Assembly: GCF_001447155.2 (NCBI RefSeq)
Contig: NZ_CP014754.1
Span: 620,001-684,000, forward strand
Length of the DNA: 64,000 nt
DNA from: Marinobacter sp. LQ44
GTDB lineage: Bacteria > Pseudomonadota > Gammaproteobacteria > Pseudomonadales > Oleiphilaceae
Direction of reading: 5' to 3'
A program made the position numbers and the translations under genes. Shown here piece after piece: positions 49,141-59,830 of the stretch (positions within the stretch are counted from its first letter, which is position 1; every line of letters starts with the position of its first letter). Under the pieces are notes generated by a model, which did no database searches, was not told the DNA's origin, and was given only the letters and a program-made list of their open reading frames with translations.

Positions 49141-49830
49141 ATGAGTGACCTTCTCAGCAGTCTTCTGCAGGATGCCCGCGTATGGCAGGGCCACAAGCAC
49201 AGAAAAACTACGCAGCCAGCAGAACCGACAGGTTACCAGGTTCTGGACAATCAACTGGGTGGCCTGGGTTGGCCCCGGGGCGCGTTGAGCGAATGCCTGC
49301 TGGATGCCCTCGGCATTGGTGAGTTGCACCTTGTTTTGCCATTAATGCAGCGCTTGTCTGAGCAGGGCAAGACCATTTTCTGGCTGAACCCGCCACACAC
49401 GCCCTATGCCCCTGCCCTGGCCCGGGAAGGCGTGAATCTGGACCATCTGGTGGTGATCAACACAGACGATCAGGGTGATTTCCTGTGGACACTTGAGAAC
49501 TGCCTGCGCTCATCGGTAACCGGGCTGGTGCTCGCCTGGCCTGGCAAGCTTGCCAGCCGGGATATCCGCCGGCTACAGCTGGCATCAGAAGCCGGAGGCA
49601 ATGTGTGCGTGCTGTTCCGTAGCCGCCGGCAGGCGGATCACAACTCACCGGCGGCTTTGCGCCTGGAACTGGTGCCAGGGGATCACCAGGACCTCAAAGT
49701 AAACATCATCAAGCGCCGTGGCAGTTGGCCTGGCCAGCGTTGTTCCCTGGCGTTAGGGCACCGGGCAGACATCACCACCCAGGGCTCATCCCGCATAGTT
49801 CAGGGGCCATGGCCCCGCTCGCAAGGGTAA
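49141..49830 (+). CDS. imuA: Mutasome accessory protein ImuA
   Basis: A 229-residue RecA-fold protein without a complete Walker A, often annotated SulA-like. It starts [18 protein letters not shown] and shows [24 protein letters not shown], typical of ImuA, then [25 protein letters not shown]. It works with ImuB and the DnaE2 polymerase in DNA-damage-induced mutagenesis. It is the first gene behind the LexA box and is followed by imuB after five bases. Confidence 0.93.
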   Translation: MSDLLSSLLQDARVWQGHKHRKTTQPAEPTGYQVLDNQLGGLGWPRGALSECLLDALGIGELHLVLPLMQRLSEQGKTIFWLNPPHTPYAPALAREGVNLDHLVVINTDDQGDFLWTLENCLRSSVTGLVLAWPGKLASRDIRRLQLASEAGGNVCVLFRSRRQADHNSPAALRLELVPGDHQDLKVNIIKRRGSWPGQRCSLALGHRADITTQGSSRIVQGPWPRSQG

Positions 49831-49835
49831 GCTGC

Positions 49836-51254
49836 ATGCTCTGGCTTTACCTGCACTTCCCGCATCTGCTACTGGACCACATCCACCGGAACCAGCCATC
49901 CACAGGAGCCCTGGCGATTGTGGATGGCGCCGGGTATACCGTGGTTCAGGCCTGCCCAAACGCCAGGGATCTTGGTATTGAAGCCGGTATGCGCCTGAAG
50001 ACTGCCCTGGGCCTGGCACCAGAACTGAGTATCATGCGTACCGAAGCCAGGCAGGAAGCCTGGCTGTTGGAAGACCAGGCACGCTGGCTATACCGCTATG
50101 CGGCACACATTACCCTTTCACCGCCAGACGGTATCTGGGCAGAAGTCAGCAGCCTGCAGAAACTGTATGGCGGTTTGCCTTCTATCTGGCAAACCGTGGA
50201 GCAGGCGCTGGCCGAACGTAAACTGACCGCCTGGGTCGCCATTGGCCATACGCCCCTGGCCGCACAGTTACTGGCCCGGGCCGGCAAAGGGGAATGCACG
50301 GCAGACAAACGCCACATTCTTACATCGGTGGGAAGCCTGCCCTTGCCGGCCGCAGGGTTTGATGAAAAGTCCTGTACCCGTTTACAACGCCTGGGGCTGA
50401 ACACCCTGGCAGAAGTGTTTGCCCTGCCCCCCAAAGAGCTGGCCCGGCGACTGTCGCCGGAACTGCTGGCCATGGTCCAGAAAATCCAGAGCACCCGGCC
50501 AGACCCAAAAGCCCCCTGGCAACCGCCCCACAGCTTCCGGCAAAAGGCAGATTTCATTCACGAAGTGGAGCACACCGAGGGGCTGCTGTTCTCATTACAG
50601 CGGATTCTGTCAGAGCTGGAAGAAGATCTGTGCTGGCGACAACAAGACACGGATACCCTGTTACTGATTCTGCAACACCGGCATCAGCAAGCCACCCGTT
50701 TACGCATTCGCACCACCGGGCCGGAACACCGGGCCGAGATGTTTCTGAAACTGATACGCCTGAAGCTGGACCAACACCCCCTGAGCGCACCCGTCACCGG
50801 CCTGATTCTGGCAGTCAAACGCTTCACCGGCCGGGAAGCCCCCGTAGGCCGGGATCTGTTGGGTGAAACGGAAGACCTGGACGAAGCCTGGCACACACTG
50901 ATCAGCCGCCTGCAGGCTCGCCTGGGCGAACAGTCCCTGAAACGGCTGGCGGCCAGGGCTGATCACCGGCCCGAATGTGCCTGGTCTGCCAGCAATCCAG
51001 GCAAACCCGGTAAAACCTGGCCACAGGCTTCAGTGACATTACCCCGGCGCCCCCTGTGGCTCCTTAAGGCCCCCCGGCCTCTGGAACAGCCCCCGTTGTC
51101 CTGGCACTCCGGCCCGGAGCGCATCAGCGGTGGCTGGTGGGATGGCCAGCGGGTTCACCGGGATTACTATATCGCCCAGCTGCCGGGCGGCGAACTGGCC
51201 TGGGTGTTCCGGGACGTTCAGGGTGGCTGGTTCATACACGGATGGTTTGGCTGA
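49836..51254 (+). CDS. imuB: Y-family polymerase-like protein ImuB
   Basis: A 472-residue Y-family polymerase homologue starting MLWLYLHFPHLLLDHI. The catalytic carboxylates are lost: the N-terminal site reads WLYLHFPH rather than the usual D-x-D, and the second reads AEVSSLQKLYGG. This is the known state of ImuB, which acts as a clamp-binding adaptor that recruits ImuA and DnaE2. The longer reading to 49725 lies inside imuA. Its stop overlaps the dnaE2 ATG as TGATG. Confidence 0.94.
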   Translation: MLWLYLHFPHLLLDHIHRNQPSTGALAIVDGAGYTVVQACPNARDLGIEAGMRLKTALGLAPELSIMRTEARQEAWLLEDQARWLYRYAAHITLSPPDGIWAEVSSLQKLYGGLPSIWQTVEQALAERKLTAWVAIGHTPLAAQLLARAGKGECTADKRHILTSVGSLPLPAAGFDEKSCTRLQRLGLNTLAEVFALPPKELARRLSPELLAMVQKIQSTRPDPKAPWQPPHSFRQKADFIHEVEHTEGLLFSLQRILSELEEDLCWRQQDTDTLLLILQHRHQQATRLRIRTTGPEHRAEMFLKLIRLKLDQHPLSAPVTGLILAVKRFTGREAPVGRDLLGETEDLDEAWHTLISRLQARLGEQSLKRLAARADHRPECAWSASNPGKPGKTWPQASVTLPRRPLWLLKAPRPLEQPPLSWHSGPERISGGWWDGQRVHRDYYIAQLPGGELAWVFRDVQGGWFIHGWFG

Positions 51255-54200
51255 TGACTACCGGCTACGCAGAGTTGTTCTGCTTCAGCAATTTCACTTT
51301 TCTGACCGGAGCTTCACACCCCCACGAGCTGGCCGAACGTGCCCTGGAGCTGGGCTACAACGCTATCGCCATCACCGATGCCTGCTCCGTTGCCGGCATT
51401 CCCAGAGCCTGGGCTGCCCTGAAGGACAGCCCGGTAAAACTGATTACCGGCAGCTGGTTTGAACTGGAAGACGCGCCCCCCGGTGGTGCAACTCCCCGCT
51501 TTATCCTGCTGGCCCGTAACCGCAAGGGCTATGGCCAACTCTGCCAGTTGATCACAACCGGCCGGCGCCGGGCAGACAAAGGCCAGTACCAACTGTTTAC
51601 ACAAGACCTGGAAACGCACGATCTGGATAGTTGCCTATGCCTCTGGTTGCCGCCTTCAACGGCCATGGCAGATGCAGGCCAGGCCCTGGCCTGTGGTGAA
51701 TGGCTTAACCAGGTGTTCCAACAAAGCCTTCGTATAGCCGCTTCCCGCACTCTGGAGGCCGGGGAAGAACAACAACTGGCCCGCGTACGCTGGCTGGCTG
51801 AGCAGTTACGCTGCCCGGTGGTAGCTACCGGTGAAGTGCACATGCACCTGCGCGAGCGCCAGCCTCTGCAAGACGTACTCACCGCCTTGCGTAACCACAC
51901 CAACCTCGAGAACGCCGGCCACTGCCTGTTCCAGAATGGTGAACGCTATCTTCGCCCGGTTCCGGTTTTGCAGCGGCTTTTTCCCAGGCCCTGGTTACAG
52001 GAAACCCTGAACATCGCAAACGCCTGCAGCTTCGAACCCGGCAGCCTTCGTTACGAATACCCCCCAGACCTGGTCCCGGAACAGGAAACGCCTGCCGCTT
52101 ACCTGAAGCGCCTTACCCGTGAAGGCGAGCGGCGGCGATATCCGGAGGGCACCCCTATGCGGGTGCAGGCGTTAATCCGCAAAGAACTGGCGCTGATTGC
52201 AGAGCTGAATTACGAGCACTACTTCCTGACCATTCACGACATCGTTGCCTTTGCCCGCAGCCGGGGGATTCTATGCCAGGGCCGAGGCTCAGCGGCCAAC
52301 TCCGCCGTCTGTTATTGCCTGGGCATTACAGAGGTAAACCCTGCCAAAGTGGACTTACTGTTCGAGCGCTTTATCTCCAAAGACCGGGACGAACCACCGG
52401 ATATCGATGTGGACTTCGAACACCAGCGCCGGGAAGAAGTCATCCAGTACATCTATCAACGTTATGGCCGGGAGCGGGCGGCACTGGCGGCCACCGTCAT
52501 TCGCTACCGCCCCCGCAGCGCCATCCGCGATGTCGGTAAGGCGCTGGGATTCGATACAGCTCTGGTAGAAAAACTGCTCGATGGCATCGACTGGCGCGAC
52601 AAGGCCACCAACTGGCGCCAGCAAATTCTGGATAAAGGGCTCACCCGAAACCCGAAAGTAGCAGGCCAGTTCTTTACCCTGGTCAACACGATACTGGGTT
52701 TCCCTCGGCACCTGTCCCAGCATGTGGGCGGGTTTGTGATCAGTGCCGGGCCATTGGCCGAACTGGTACCGGTAGAAAACGCCGCCATGGAAGGCCGTAC
52801 CGTGATTCAGTGGGACAAAGACGACCTTGAAAGCCTGGGATTGATGAAGGTGGATGTGCTGGCCCTGGGCATGCTCACCGCCATCCGTAAAGCACTGGCG
52901 TTAATCAGCGAGGAAAAGGGCCAAACCTTTACCATTCAGGACGTGCCCCAGGAAGATCCGGCCACCTACGCCATGCTACAAAAAGGCGACAGCATCGGCG
53001 TGTTCCAGGTGGAATCCCGGGCCCAGATCAACATGCTCCCGCGCCTGAAACCGGAAACCTATTACGACCTGGTGATCGAAGTCGCCATCGTCCGCCCCGG
53101 CCCTATTCAGGGCGACATGGTGCACCCTTACCTGCGCCGAAAACACGGCCTGGAACCGGTCGACTACCCCAACGACGCCGTCCGCCAGGTGCTGGAACGC
53201 ACCCTGGGCGTGCCGATCTTCCAGGAACAGGTCATCAAACTGGCCATGGTGGCCGCCGGCTTCAGCGCCGGCGAAGCCGATAAACTGCGCCGCGCCATGG
53301 CCGCCTGGAAATCCCACGGCGACCTCACCCCGTTCCGGGACAAACTGATCAGCGGCATGCTCGAACGGGGCCACGATCCGGACTTCGCCGAACGCTTATA
53401 CCAGCAAATCTGTGGCTTCGGCGGCTATGGCTTCCCGGAATCCCACGCCGCCAGCTTCGCCTTACTGGTATACGTCTCCGCCTGGATCAAACGCTACCAC
53501 CCGGCCGCCTTCTACTGCGCCCTGCTCAACAGCCAGCCCATGGGGTTCTACTCCCCCAGCCAGTTGGTACAAGATGCCCAGCGCCACCAGGTAACCGTGC
53601 TGCCACCGGATGTGAACCACAGCGCCTGGGAACACACCCTGCAAAGCAAGAAAAAACACCTGCGCCTCGGCCTCAGAATCATACAGGGCCTGTCCTCCAA
53701 CGGTGCCGAACGCATTCACCAGAACCGCCCCGCCAACGGCTACCAAAGCGCCGCCGAACTGCGCACCCGCGCCGGCCTCAACCAGCGCGACATGGAACTC
53801 CTCGCCGGCGCCAACGCCATGCCCAGCTTCACCAGCAACCGCCACCAGGCTTACTGGCAGTTACTCGAACACGAAGAACCCGCCGAACTCTTCGCCAACG
53901 AAGCCATGGCCGACTACACCCCGGAGCCCTGCCACCTGCTCCCCGAACCCACCGAAGGCCAGAACGTACTGGCCGACTACAGCAGCCAGGGCCTAACACT
54001 ACAAAGACACCCCCTCGCCCTGCTTCGCGAACAAGGCCACCTACGCTACTGCCTCACCGCCGACCAACTCAAAACCACCCGCCCCGGCATCCCCGTACAA
54101 GTCGCCGGCCTCGTCACCGGCCGCCAACGCCCCGGCACCGCCTCTGGCGTTACCTTCGTCACCCTCGAAGACGAAACCGGCAACGTCAACGTCGTCGTCT

Positions 54201-54370
54201 GGCTAGACACCGCCCGCCGCCAACGCAAACCGTTACTCACCGCCCGGTTGTTACACGTAAAGGGGATTATCGAAAAAGAGGGAGATATCGTTCATATCAT
54301 GGCCGGAAAGCTGTCTGACCTGAGCCACCTGATTAACGCGTTACCGGTTAGTTCCAGAGATTTTCACTGA
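51254..54370 (+). CDS. dnaE2: Error-prone DNA polymerase DnaE2 (ImuC)
   Basis: A 1038-residue C-family polymerase. The N-terminal PHP domain starts MTTGYAELFCFSNFTFLTGASHP; the palm has GRGSAANSAVCYCLGIT and the catalytic aspartates of PPDIDVDFEHQRR; a helix-hairpin-helix and an OB fold (VQVAGLVTGRQRPGTASG) lie near the C terminus. This length and the missing tail of DnaE1 mark DnaE2. It carries out translesion synthesis with ImuA/ImuB after SOS induction. Codon choice is very C-rich in the stretch 53100-54240. Confidence 0.96.
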   Translation: MTTGYAELFCFSNFTFLTGASHPHELAERALELGYNAIAITDACSVAGIPRAWAALKDSPVKLITGSWFELEDAPPGGATPRFILLARNRKGYGQLCQLITTGRRRADKGQYQLFTQDLETHDLDSCLCLWLPPSTAMADAGQALACGEWLNQVFQQSLRIAASRTLEAGEEQQLARVRWLAEQLRCPVVATGEVHMHLRERQPLQDVLTALRNHTNLENAGHCLFQNGERYLRPVPVLQRLFPRPWLQETLNIANACSFEPGSLRYEYPPDLVPEQETPAAYLKRLTREGERRRYPEGTPMRVQALIRKELALIAELNYEHYFLTIHDIVAFARSRGILCQGRGSAANSAVCYCLGITEVNPAKVDLLFERFISKDRDEPPDIDVDFEHQRREEVIQYIYQRYGRERAALAATVIRYRPRSAIRDVGKALGFDTALVEKLLDGIDWRDKATNWRQQILDKGLTRNPKVAGQFFTLVNTILGFPRHLSQHVGGFVISAGPLAELVPVENAAMEGRTVIQWDKDDLESLGLMKVDVLALGMLTAIRKALALISEEKGQTFTIQDVPQEDPATYAMLQKGDSIGVFQVESRAQINMLPRLKPETYYDLVIEVAIVRPGPIQGDMVHPYLRRKHGLEPVDYPNDAVRQVLERTLGVPIFQEQVIKLAMVAAGFSAGEADKLRRAMAAWKSHGDLTPFRDKLISGMLERGHDPDFAERLYQQICGFGGYGFPESHAASFALLVYVSAWIKRYHPAAFYCALLNSQPMGFYSPSQLVQDAQRHQVTVLPPDVNHSAWEHTLQSKKKHLRLGLRIIQGLSSNGAERIHQNRPANGYQSAAELRTRAGLNQRDMELLAGANAMPSFTSNRHQAYWQLLEHEEPAELFANEAMADYTPEPCHLLPEPTEGQNVLADYSSQGLTLQRHPLALLREQGHLRYCLTADQLKTTRPGIPVQVAGLVTGRQRPGTASGVTFVTLEDETGNVNVVVWLDTARRQRKPLLTARLLHVKGIIEKEGDIVHIMAGKLSDLSHLINALPVSSRDFH

Positions 54371-54433
54371 CCACCACAAATACCAACAACACGAATTTAT
54401 AAACGTTAACAGCGGCTAGCTCAGAGGTTAGAA

Positions 54434-54623
54434 GCGCCAGTATGGGACTGCTTTCCAAAAATCTCGGAGGCCATGGATGGCCGGAGCGAAGCGCACATGG
54501 GTGAGGCAAGCGTTTATGAAGCGAAGCTTCATGCGCAGCCGAACGACAGCAATCTGTGATTGCTGGCTGGACCCGCTTGCGGGTGCTCGTAGCGTTTTTT
54601 GGAAAGCAGTCCCACACTGGTGC
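54434..54623 (+). repeat. Long palindromic intergenic element, copy 3, with an inner insert
   Basis: Arms GCGCCAGTATGGGACTGC and CAGTCCCACACTGG pair through TTTCCAAAAA. The core matches copies 1 and 2 up to CACATGG (54500), then 83 extra bases (54501-54583) replace ATG before the core resumes at TGCTCGTAGCG. The insert holds three perfect hairpins: ATGAAGC-GAA-GCTTCAT, CAGCAAT-CTGTG-ATTGCTG and ACCCGC-TT-GCGGGT. It lies between the convergent dnaE2 and oadB genes, in a 351-base gap that holds no other gene. Confidence 0.85.
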
Positions 54624-54667
54624 CGCCCCCAAAACTCTCAGGCTACTAGACACAAACTCCAAAGCTA

Positions 54668-54701
54668 AAAAAAGAAAACCCCGCCGAAGCAGGGTTCTCT
54701 C
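54668..54701 (-). terminator. Rho-independent terminator of oadGAB
   Basis: On the minus strand GAGAACCCTGCTTCGGCGGGGTTTTC is followed by a long T run. It lies 21 bases past the oadB stop. Confidence 0.88.
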
Positions 54702-54721
54702 AATACAGCAGCGAACAACAA

Positions 54722-56044
54722 TCAGCCAAGCAGCTTGATCATCACACCCGCTGCAACCGCAGAGCCGATAACACCAGCCACATTCGGGCCCATCGCGTGC
54801 ATCAGCAGGAAGTTCTGCGGGTTCGCCTCCAGGCCAACCTTGTTGGACACCCGCGCCGCCATCGGCACCGCAGACACCCCGGCAGAACCAATCAACGGGT
54901 TGATCGCTTCCTTGGTCACCTTATTCATCAGCTTGGCCATCAAGATACCGGCCGCTGTACCAACCGCAAAGGCCACCATGCCCAGCACCAGAATACCCAG
55001 AGTCTGGCCATCCAGGAACTTGTCCGCCACCAGCTTGGCGCCAACAGACAGCCCCAGGAAAATGGTCACAATGTTGATCAGCGCGTTCTGGGCCGTGTCG
55101 CTCAAACGCTCAACCACGCCACACTCACGCATCAGGTTACCGAAGCAGAACATACCCAGCAGCGGAGCCGCATCCGGCAGGAACAGAACCACCGCGATCA
55201 GTACCACGATCGGGAAGATGATCTTCTCTTTCTTGCTCACCGGGCGCAGCTGCGACATCTTGATCGCACGCTCTTTCTGGGTGGTCAAAGCCTTCATGAT
55301 CGGCGGCTGAATCATCGGCACCAGCGCCATGTAGGCGTAGGCAGAGACCGCGATGGCACCCAGCAGATGCGGAGCCAGAACGCTTGATACGTAGATCGAC
55401 GTCGGGCCATCCGCACCACCGATAATACCGATGGCGGCTGCTTCAAGGATGGTGAACTCGAGAACACCGGTCCAGTCCAGCAGCGCCGCACCAATCACGG
55501 TACCGAAGATACCGAACTGAGCGGCGGCACCAAGCAACAGCGTCTTGGGGTTAGCCAGCAGAGGGCCAAAATCGGTCATCGCGCCAACGCCCATGAAGAT
55601 CAGCAGCGGGCCAACGGTAGAACCGATAATCACCATGTAGAAGCTATGCAGCATGCCGTGGCTGTAACCAAGGCTCTGAGCAATGGAATCTGCGGCACTC
55701 ACCGTGCCGTAGCCAGCCGACTCATAAGCTTCCTTGAAGGCCGCTTTCACCTCGGGGGTGACAGTCTGGCCAGCCTGATAGGCCACATCCAGGGTGCTCG
55801 CCAACGCCGCATACACTTCCGGCTTCGCAAAATGGATGGCGTTCTCAGCCGCAGACAAAGCAAGCCCTGCCTCCGGAATATTCGCCAAAATGCCACCGAA
55901 CCCGATGGGTACCAGAAGCAATGGCTCAAACTTCTTGTTGATCGCAAGATAGAGAAGCACAAGGCCGACGATGATCATCACCAGCTGGCCCGGCTCTATG
56001 TTGAACAGGCCACTACCTGTCCACAACGTCAATAACTTTTCCAT
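54722..56044 (-). CDS. oadB: Oxaloacetate decarboxylase, sodium-pumping, beta subunit
   Basis: A 440-residue integral membrane subunit that decarboxylates carboxybiotin and pumps Na+ across the inner membrane. The region [13 protein letters not shown] contains the conserved Asp essential for Na+ transport, and [13 protein letters not shown] with [18 protein letters not shown] forms the second conserved core. About ten hydrophobic segments are visible. It follows oadA by 13 bases and ends at a strong terminator. Confidence 0.95.
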   Translation of the reverse strand: MEKLLTLWTGSGLFNIEPGQLVMIIVGLVLLYLAINKKFEPLLLVPIGFGGILANIPEAGLALSAAENAIHFAKPEVYAALASTLDVAYQAGQTVTPEVKAAFKEAYESAGYGTVSAADSIAQSLGYSHGMLHSFYMVIIGSTVGPLLIFMGVGAMTDFGPLLANPKTLLLGAAAQFGIFGTVIGAALLDWTGVLEFTILEAAAIGIIGGADGPTSIYVSSVLAPHLLGAIAVSAYAYMALVPMIQPPIMKALTTQKERAIKMSQLRPVSKKEKIIFPIVVLIAVVLFLPDAAPLLGMFCFGNLMRECGVVERLSDTAQNALINIVTIFLGLSVGAKLVADKFLDGQTLGILVLGMVAFAVGTAAGILMAKLMNKVTKEAINPLIGSAGVSAVPMAARVSNKVGLEANPQNFLLMHAMGPNVAGVIGSAVAAGVMIKLLG

Positions 56045-56057
56045 GGAATGCTGGCCC

Positions 56058-57836
56058 TTATCCGATTGTCAGCATTTCATCATCAACGGAGACGGCGTCC
56101 CCCTCCTTGATGAAGACTTCACCGATGGTACCGGCCTTGGGTGCGCGAACCTCGGTTTCCATTTTCATGGCTTCGAGGATAATCAGCACATCGCCCTCTT
56201 CCACGGTGTCACCCGGAGAAACGTGAACCTTCCAGATGTTACCACCCAGAGGCGCCACCACAGGCTCGCCCTCACCGGCTGCCGGAGCAGGCGCTGCAGC
56301 AGGTGCAGAGGCACCACCCTGGCCTTCAATCTGGCTGATCTCACCACCTTCGTTAACAGCAACCACGTACTTCTTGCCGTTAACTTCTACGGTGTAGGTC
56401 TCGGGGCCGGCGGCTTTCTTGGCGGGGGCAACGTCGTCGGCACTCGGTACCGGCTCAAATGCATCCGGGTTGCCACGGTTTTCCAGGAACTTCAGGCCAA
56501 TCTGCGGGAACAGGGCGTAGGTCAGAACGTCGTCGACTTCCTGCTCGGCCAGTTTGATGCCCTTCTCTTTGGCGATGTCCTTCAGCTCAGCGGTCAACTT
56601 GTCCATTTCCGGTTCAAGCACATCCGCCGGGCGGCAGGTCATCACTTCCTTGCCATCCAGAACACGATCCTGCAATTCTTTGTTCATGGGTGCCGGCGCA
56701 GCACCATACTCACCCTTCAGGATCGCAGCGGTTTCCTTGGAGATGGACTTGTAACGCTCGCCGGTCAGAACATTCAGTACCGCCTGGGTACCGACAATCT
56801 GGGAAGTCGGAGTCACCAGCGGAATGAAGCCCAGGTCTTCGCGAACCTTGGGTATTTCTTCCAGAACCTGGTCAAATTTGTCGCTGGCGTTCTGCTCACG
56901 CAACTGGTTTTCCATGTTGGTCAGCATGCCGCCCGGCACCTGGGCAATCAGGATGCGGGAATCGGTGCCACGCAGGCTGCCTTCAAACTTCGCGTACTTC
57001 TTACGCACTTCACGGAAGTAAGCGGCAATTTCTTCCAGCAGGTTCAGGTCCAGGCCGGTGTCACGGTCAGTACCTTCCAGAATGGCCACAACTGCCTCGG
57101 TGGGCGAGTGGCCGTAGGTCATACTCATGGAGGAGATGGCCGTGTCCACGTTATCAATACCGGCTTCCGCAGCTTTGATGGCGGTGGCAGTAGACATACC
57201 GGTGGTGGCGTGGCACTGCATGTGGATCGGGATATCCAGCTCTTTCTTCAGACGACTGACCAGCTCATACGCCACATAAGGCTTGAGAATGCCCGCCATG
57301 TCTTTGATGGCGATGGAATCGGCACCCATATCCGCGACTTCTTTCGCCAGCTCAACCCACATGTCGATGGTGTGCACCGGGCTGGTGGTGTAGGCAATGG
57401 TACCCTGGGCATGTTTGCCGGTTTTACGAACCGCCTTGATGGCGCGGTCCATGTTGCGAGGGTCGTTCATCGCGTCGAAGATACGGAACACGTCAACGCC
57501 ATTTTCGGCGGCACGCTCACAGAAACGGTCAACCACATCATCCGCGTAATGGCGATAGCCCAACAGGTTCTGACCACGCAACAGCATCTGCTGTTGGGTG
57601 TTGGGCATGGCTTTTTTCAGCTCGCGGATGCGCTCCCATGGGTCTTCGCCCAGGTAACGGATACAGGAATCAAAGGTAGCACCACCCCAGGATTCCAGAG
57701 ACCAGAAACCGACTTTGTCGAGTTTCTCGGCAATGGGCAGCATGTCATCAAGCCGCATACGGGTGGCAAGCAGGGATTGGTGGGCGTCACGCAGAATTAC
57801 GTCCGTAATCCCCAGCGGTTTCTTGGTATCAGTCAT
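56058..57836 (-). CDS. oadA: Oxaloacetate decarboxylase alpha subunit (biotin carboxyltransferase)
   Basis: A 592-residue cytosolic subunit. The N-terminal TIM-barrel carboxyltransferase starts [19 protein letters not shown] with the metal-binding Asp, and has FRIFDAMND and [10 protein letters not shown] with the metal histidines. A Pro/Ala linker (about 510-530) leads to the biotinyl domain with EAMKMETEV, where Lys carries biotin. No biotin carboxylase domain is present, excluding pyruvate carboxylase. It transfers carboxyl from oxaloacetate to biotin for OadB. Confidence 0.96.
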   Translation of the reverse strand: MTDTKKPLGITDVILRDAHQSLLATRMRLDDMLPIAEKLDKVGFWSLESWGGATFDSCIRYLGEDPWERIRELKKAMPNTQQQMLLRGQNLLGYRHYADDVVDRFCERAAENGVDVFRIFDAMNDPRNMDRAIKAVRKTGKHAQGTIAYTTSPVHTIDMWVELAKEVADMGADSIAIKDMAGILKPYVAYELVSRLKKELDIPIHMQCHATTGMSTATAIKAAEAGIDNVDTAISSMSMTYGHSPTEAVVAILEGTDRDTGLDLNLLEEIAAYFREVRKKYAKFEGSLRGTDSRILIAQVPGGMLTNMENQLREQNASDKFDQVLEEIPKVREDLGFIPLVTPTSQIVGTQAVLNVLTGERYKSISKETAAILKGEYGAAPAPMNKELQDRVLDGKEVMTCRPADVLEPEMDKLTAELKDIAKEKGIKLAEQEVDDVLTYALFPQIGLKFLENRGNPDAFEPVPSADDVAPAKKAAGPETYTVEVNGKKYVVAVNEGGEISQIEGQGGASAPAAAPAPAAGEGEPVVAPLGGNIWKVHVSPGDTVEEGDVLIILEAMKMETEVRAPKAGTIGEVFIKEGDAVSVDDEMLTIG

Positions 57837-57877
57837 CGTGTCAGCCTTCTGTTAAAAGGTTCTAATCGTGCAACGGG

Positions 57878-58129
57878 TCACTTCTTGTGGCGTGCCCGGT
57901 ATTGTGCAATCGCCTTCTTGATGGCCTCGGCGGTGTCAGGATCAACCGACGCGGGCGCCTTCGGCTTGGCACGTGGCGTTTTGGCCGGGGTTGCCGGCTC
58001 TGGCGGCGCAAACCGTCCAATGAGTTTGGACATGAGCAGTGTCGCGAATACCAGAATGATCAGGAACGCGAACACAAAGCCCATACCAGCAATCATCAAC
58101 TCGACGGCTTGTGACATCAGCTCATTCAT
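57878..58129 (-). CDS. oadG: Oxaloacetate decarboxylase gamma subunit
   Basis: An 83-residue single-span membrane protein: a hydrophobic segment at about 12-33 (GMGFVFAFLIILVFATLLMSKL), then a Pro/Ala/Lys-rich linker and a helical C-terminal tail AEAIKKAIAQYRARHKK that anchors the alpha subunit and may bind zinc. It is the first gene of oadGAB. The 223 bases upstream to dbpA hold the likely promoter, not resolved. Confidence 0.9.
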   Translation of the reverse strand: MNELMSQAVELMIAGMGFVFAFLIILVFATLLMSKLIGRFAPPEPATPAKTPRAKPKAPASVDPDTAEAIKKAIAQYRARHKK

Positions 58130-58352
58130 ATCGAATAGCTACCTGTATTGATTTGTGTGATTTCCCCGTTTCGCCGCTTTCAGCCGTCAGACCAAAGTCT
58201 AATGGCTGGAACAAACAAATCGGGAGGCAAAATCCTGCGTAATTTACCGTTTTCATTGATCAGGAGCAACCTGAAGTAAACATTTCTATAGGGACTTTCC
58301 GAGCTTCCTGGCCTGATCTGACACTCACCCGACGTGTTCTCAACAACCGGAA

Positions 58353-59726
58353 TCAAGCATAACGAACCCTGATTTTGCGGCCTTTGACCTTACCTTTCTC
58401 AAGCCGGGCCAGAGCTTTATCTGCCCAGGCTTCATCAACGGCCACAAAACACTGGAAATCGAACAGGTCTATTTTTCCCACTGCCGTACCCGGAATACCC
58501 GCATCCCCGGTCAAGGCGCCCAGCACGTCGCCCGGGCGCACTTTGTCTTTTCGGCCACCGGCCAGGCACAGGGTTTTCATGGCCGGGCGTACCGGGCGCA
58601 ATGCTTGCGCCAGCAAGCTTTCGGAATCGCCCCAAACAACAGACTCACCCCGGGCTGATTCAAGCCGCGAAACTTTATGGCCCTGACTGGGCGCGCACAG
58701 TGTAATCGCGTGCCCCTGTTCACCGGCACGCCCGGTACGACCAATTCGATGGGTGTGCACTTCCGGGTCGCGGGCGGGTTCCGCATTGATCACCAGGGGC
58801 AACGCCTTGATATCCAGACCGCGAGCAGCCACGTCGGTGGCCACCATAACGGTGCAACTCTGATTGGCGAACTTCACCAGCGTGCTGTCCCGGTCTTTCT
58901 GCTCCAGATCCCCATGCAAGGACAAAGCAGCAAAGCCGAGCGCCTCAAGCTCCCGCGCCAGTTCGTCGCAGTCCCGCTTGGTCGTGCAGAATACCAAAGA
59001 GGATACCGGCTGATACTCAGACAACAAGGCTGCAACTGCACGAACCTTCTGATCAGGCGATATCTCATAGAACACCTCAGAAATACTGCTGGTCGCGTCC
59101 TTTGCCTCAACCCGCACATCCACTGGCTCAACCTGGAAGCGCTCGCTCATAGCCCGAATGGGTTCCGGCCAGGTTGCCGAGAATAAGAGGGTTTGCCGAG
59201 CTTGCGGTGTTTGCGCAAGAATGGACAAAACCACCTCCTCAAAACCCATATCCAGCATCCGGTCTGCTTCATCCAGCACCAGCGTGTTCACCCGATCCAG
59301 CGCCAGCGTCCTCTTGCGCAGGTGATCCTCCACCCTGCCCGGTGTGCCCACTATGATATGAGCGCCATGACTGAGCGAGCCAATCTGGGGTCCTATGGGA
59401 ACACCACCACAAAGCGTGAGCACTTTGACGTTGTCTTTTGCCCGCGCCAGTTCTCTCAGAGCTTTGGCCACCTGATCCGCCAGCTCCCGGGTTGGGCACA
59501 ACACCAGCGCCTGCACCGCGAAATGCTTTGGCTTCAGGCGCTCCACCAGCGGAATGCCGAAAGCAGCCGTCTTGCCACTGCCGGTCTGTGCCATGGCAAT
59601 CACATCCTTGCCGCCCAGGGCTGATGGCAATGCCTTGACCTGTATGCCGGTTGGCTGCTCAAAACCTAACCGCTGCAGATTCGCCTGCATGGCCTGAGAC
59701 AGCCCCAGCTCTTTAAAAGAAGACAT
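58353..59726 (-). CDS. dbpA: DEAD-box RNA helicase DbpA
   Basis: A 457-residue helicase, the same length as E. coli DbpA. Motifs: Q-motif PTGIQVKALP, Walker A AQTGSGKT, DEAD in VLDEADRML, SAT, then ATDVAARGLDI and HRIGRTGRAG. The C-terminal DbpA RNA-binding domain (RPGDVLGALTGDAGIPGTAVGKIDLFDFQCFVAV) targets hairpin 92 of 23S rRNA for large-subunit assembly. ATG 59726 is preferred; GTG 59738 is an alternative with no better ribosome site. Confidence 0.96.
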   Translation of the reverse strand: MSSFKELGLSQAMQANLQRLGFEQPTGIQVKALPSALGGKDVIAMAQTGSGKTAAFGIPLVERLKPKHFAVQALVLCPTRELADQVAKALRELARAKDNVKVLTLCGGVPIGPQIGSLSHGAHIIVGTPGRVEDHLRKRTLALDRVNTLVLDEADRMLDMGFEEVVLSILAQTPQARQTLLFSATWPEPIRAMSERFQVEPVDVRVEAKDATSSISEVFYEISPDQKVRAVAALLSEYQPVSSLVFCTTKRDCDELARELEALGFAALSLHGDLEQKDRDSTLVKFANQSCTVMVATDVAARGLDIKALPLVINAEPARDPEVHTHRIGRTGRAGEQGHAITLCAPSQGHKVSRLESARGESVVWGDSESLLAQALRPVRPAMKTLCLAGGRKDKVRPGDVLGALTGDAGIPGTAVGKIDLFDFQCFVAVDEAWADKALARLEKGKVKGRKIRVRYA

Positions 59727-59830
59727 AGAAAAATCCACGAGGTAAATGTTTGTGGGTTATTGCGGGAATAACGTCGGCGTATACTAGAGGTTCATAATAT
59801 GCAGTTTATCACGAATCCACGGAGTCACTG

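Noticed and set aside
56058..57836. Pyruvate carboxylase subunit B
   Set aside because: The domain order is similar, but oadB and oadG flank the gene, giving the membrane-bound sodium-pumping decarboxylase.
55971..58151. 726-codon plus-strand frame across oadA and oadG
   Set aside because: Long only because the opposite strand has few codons that read as stops; oadA, oadG and their motifs are unambiguous.
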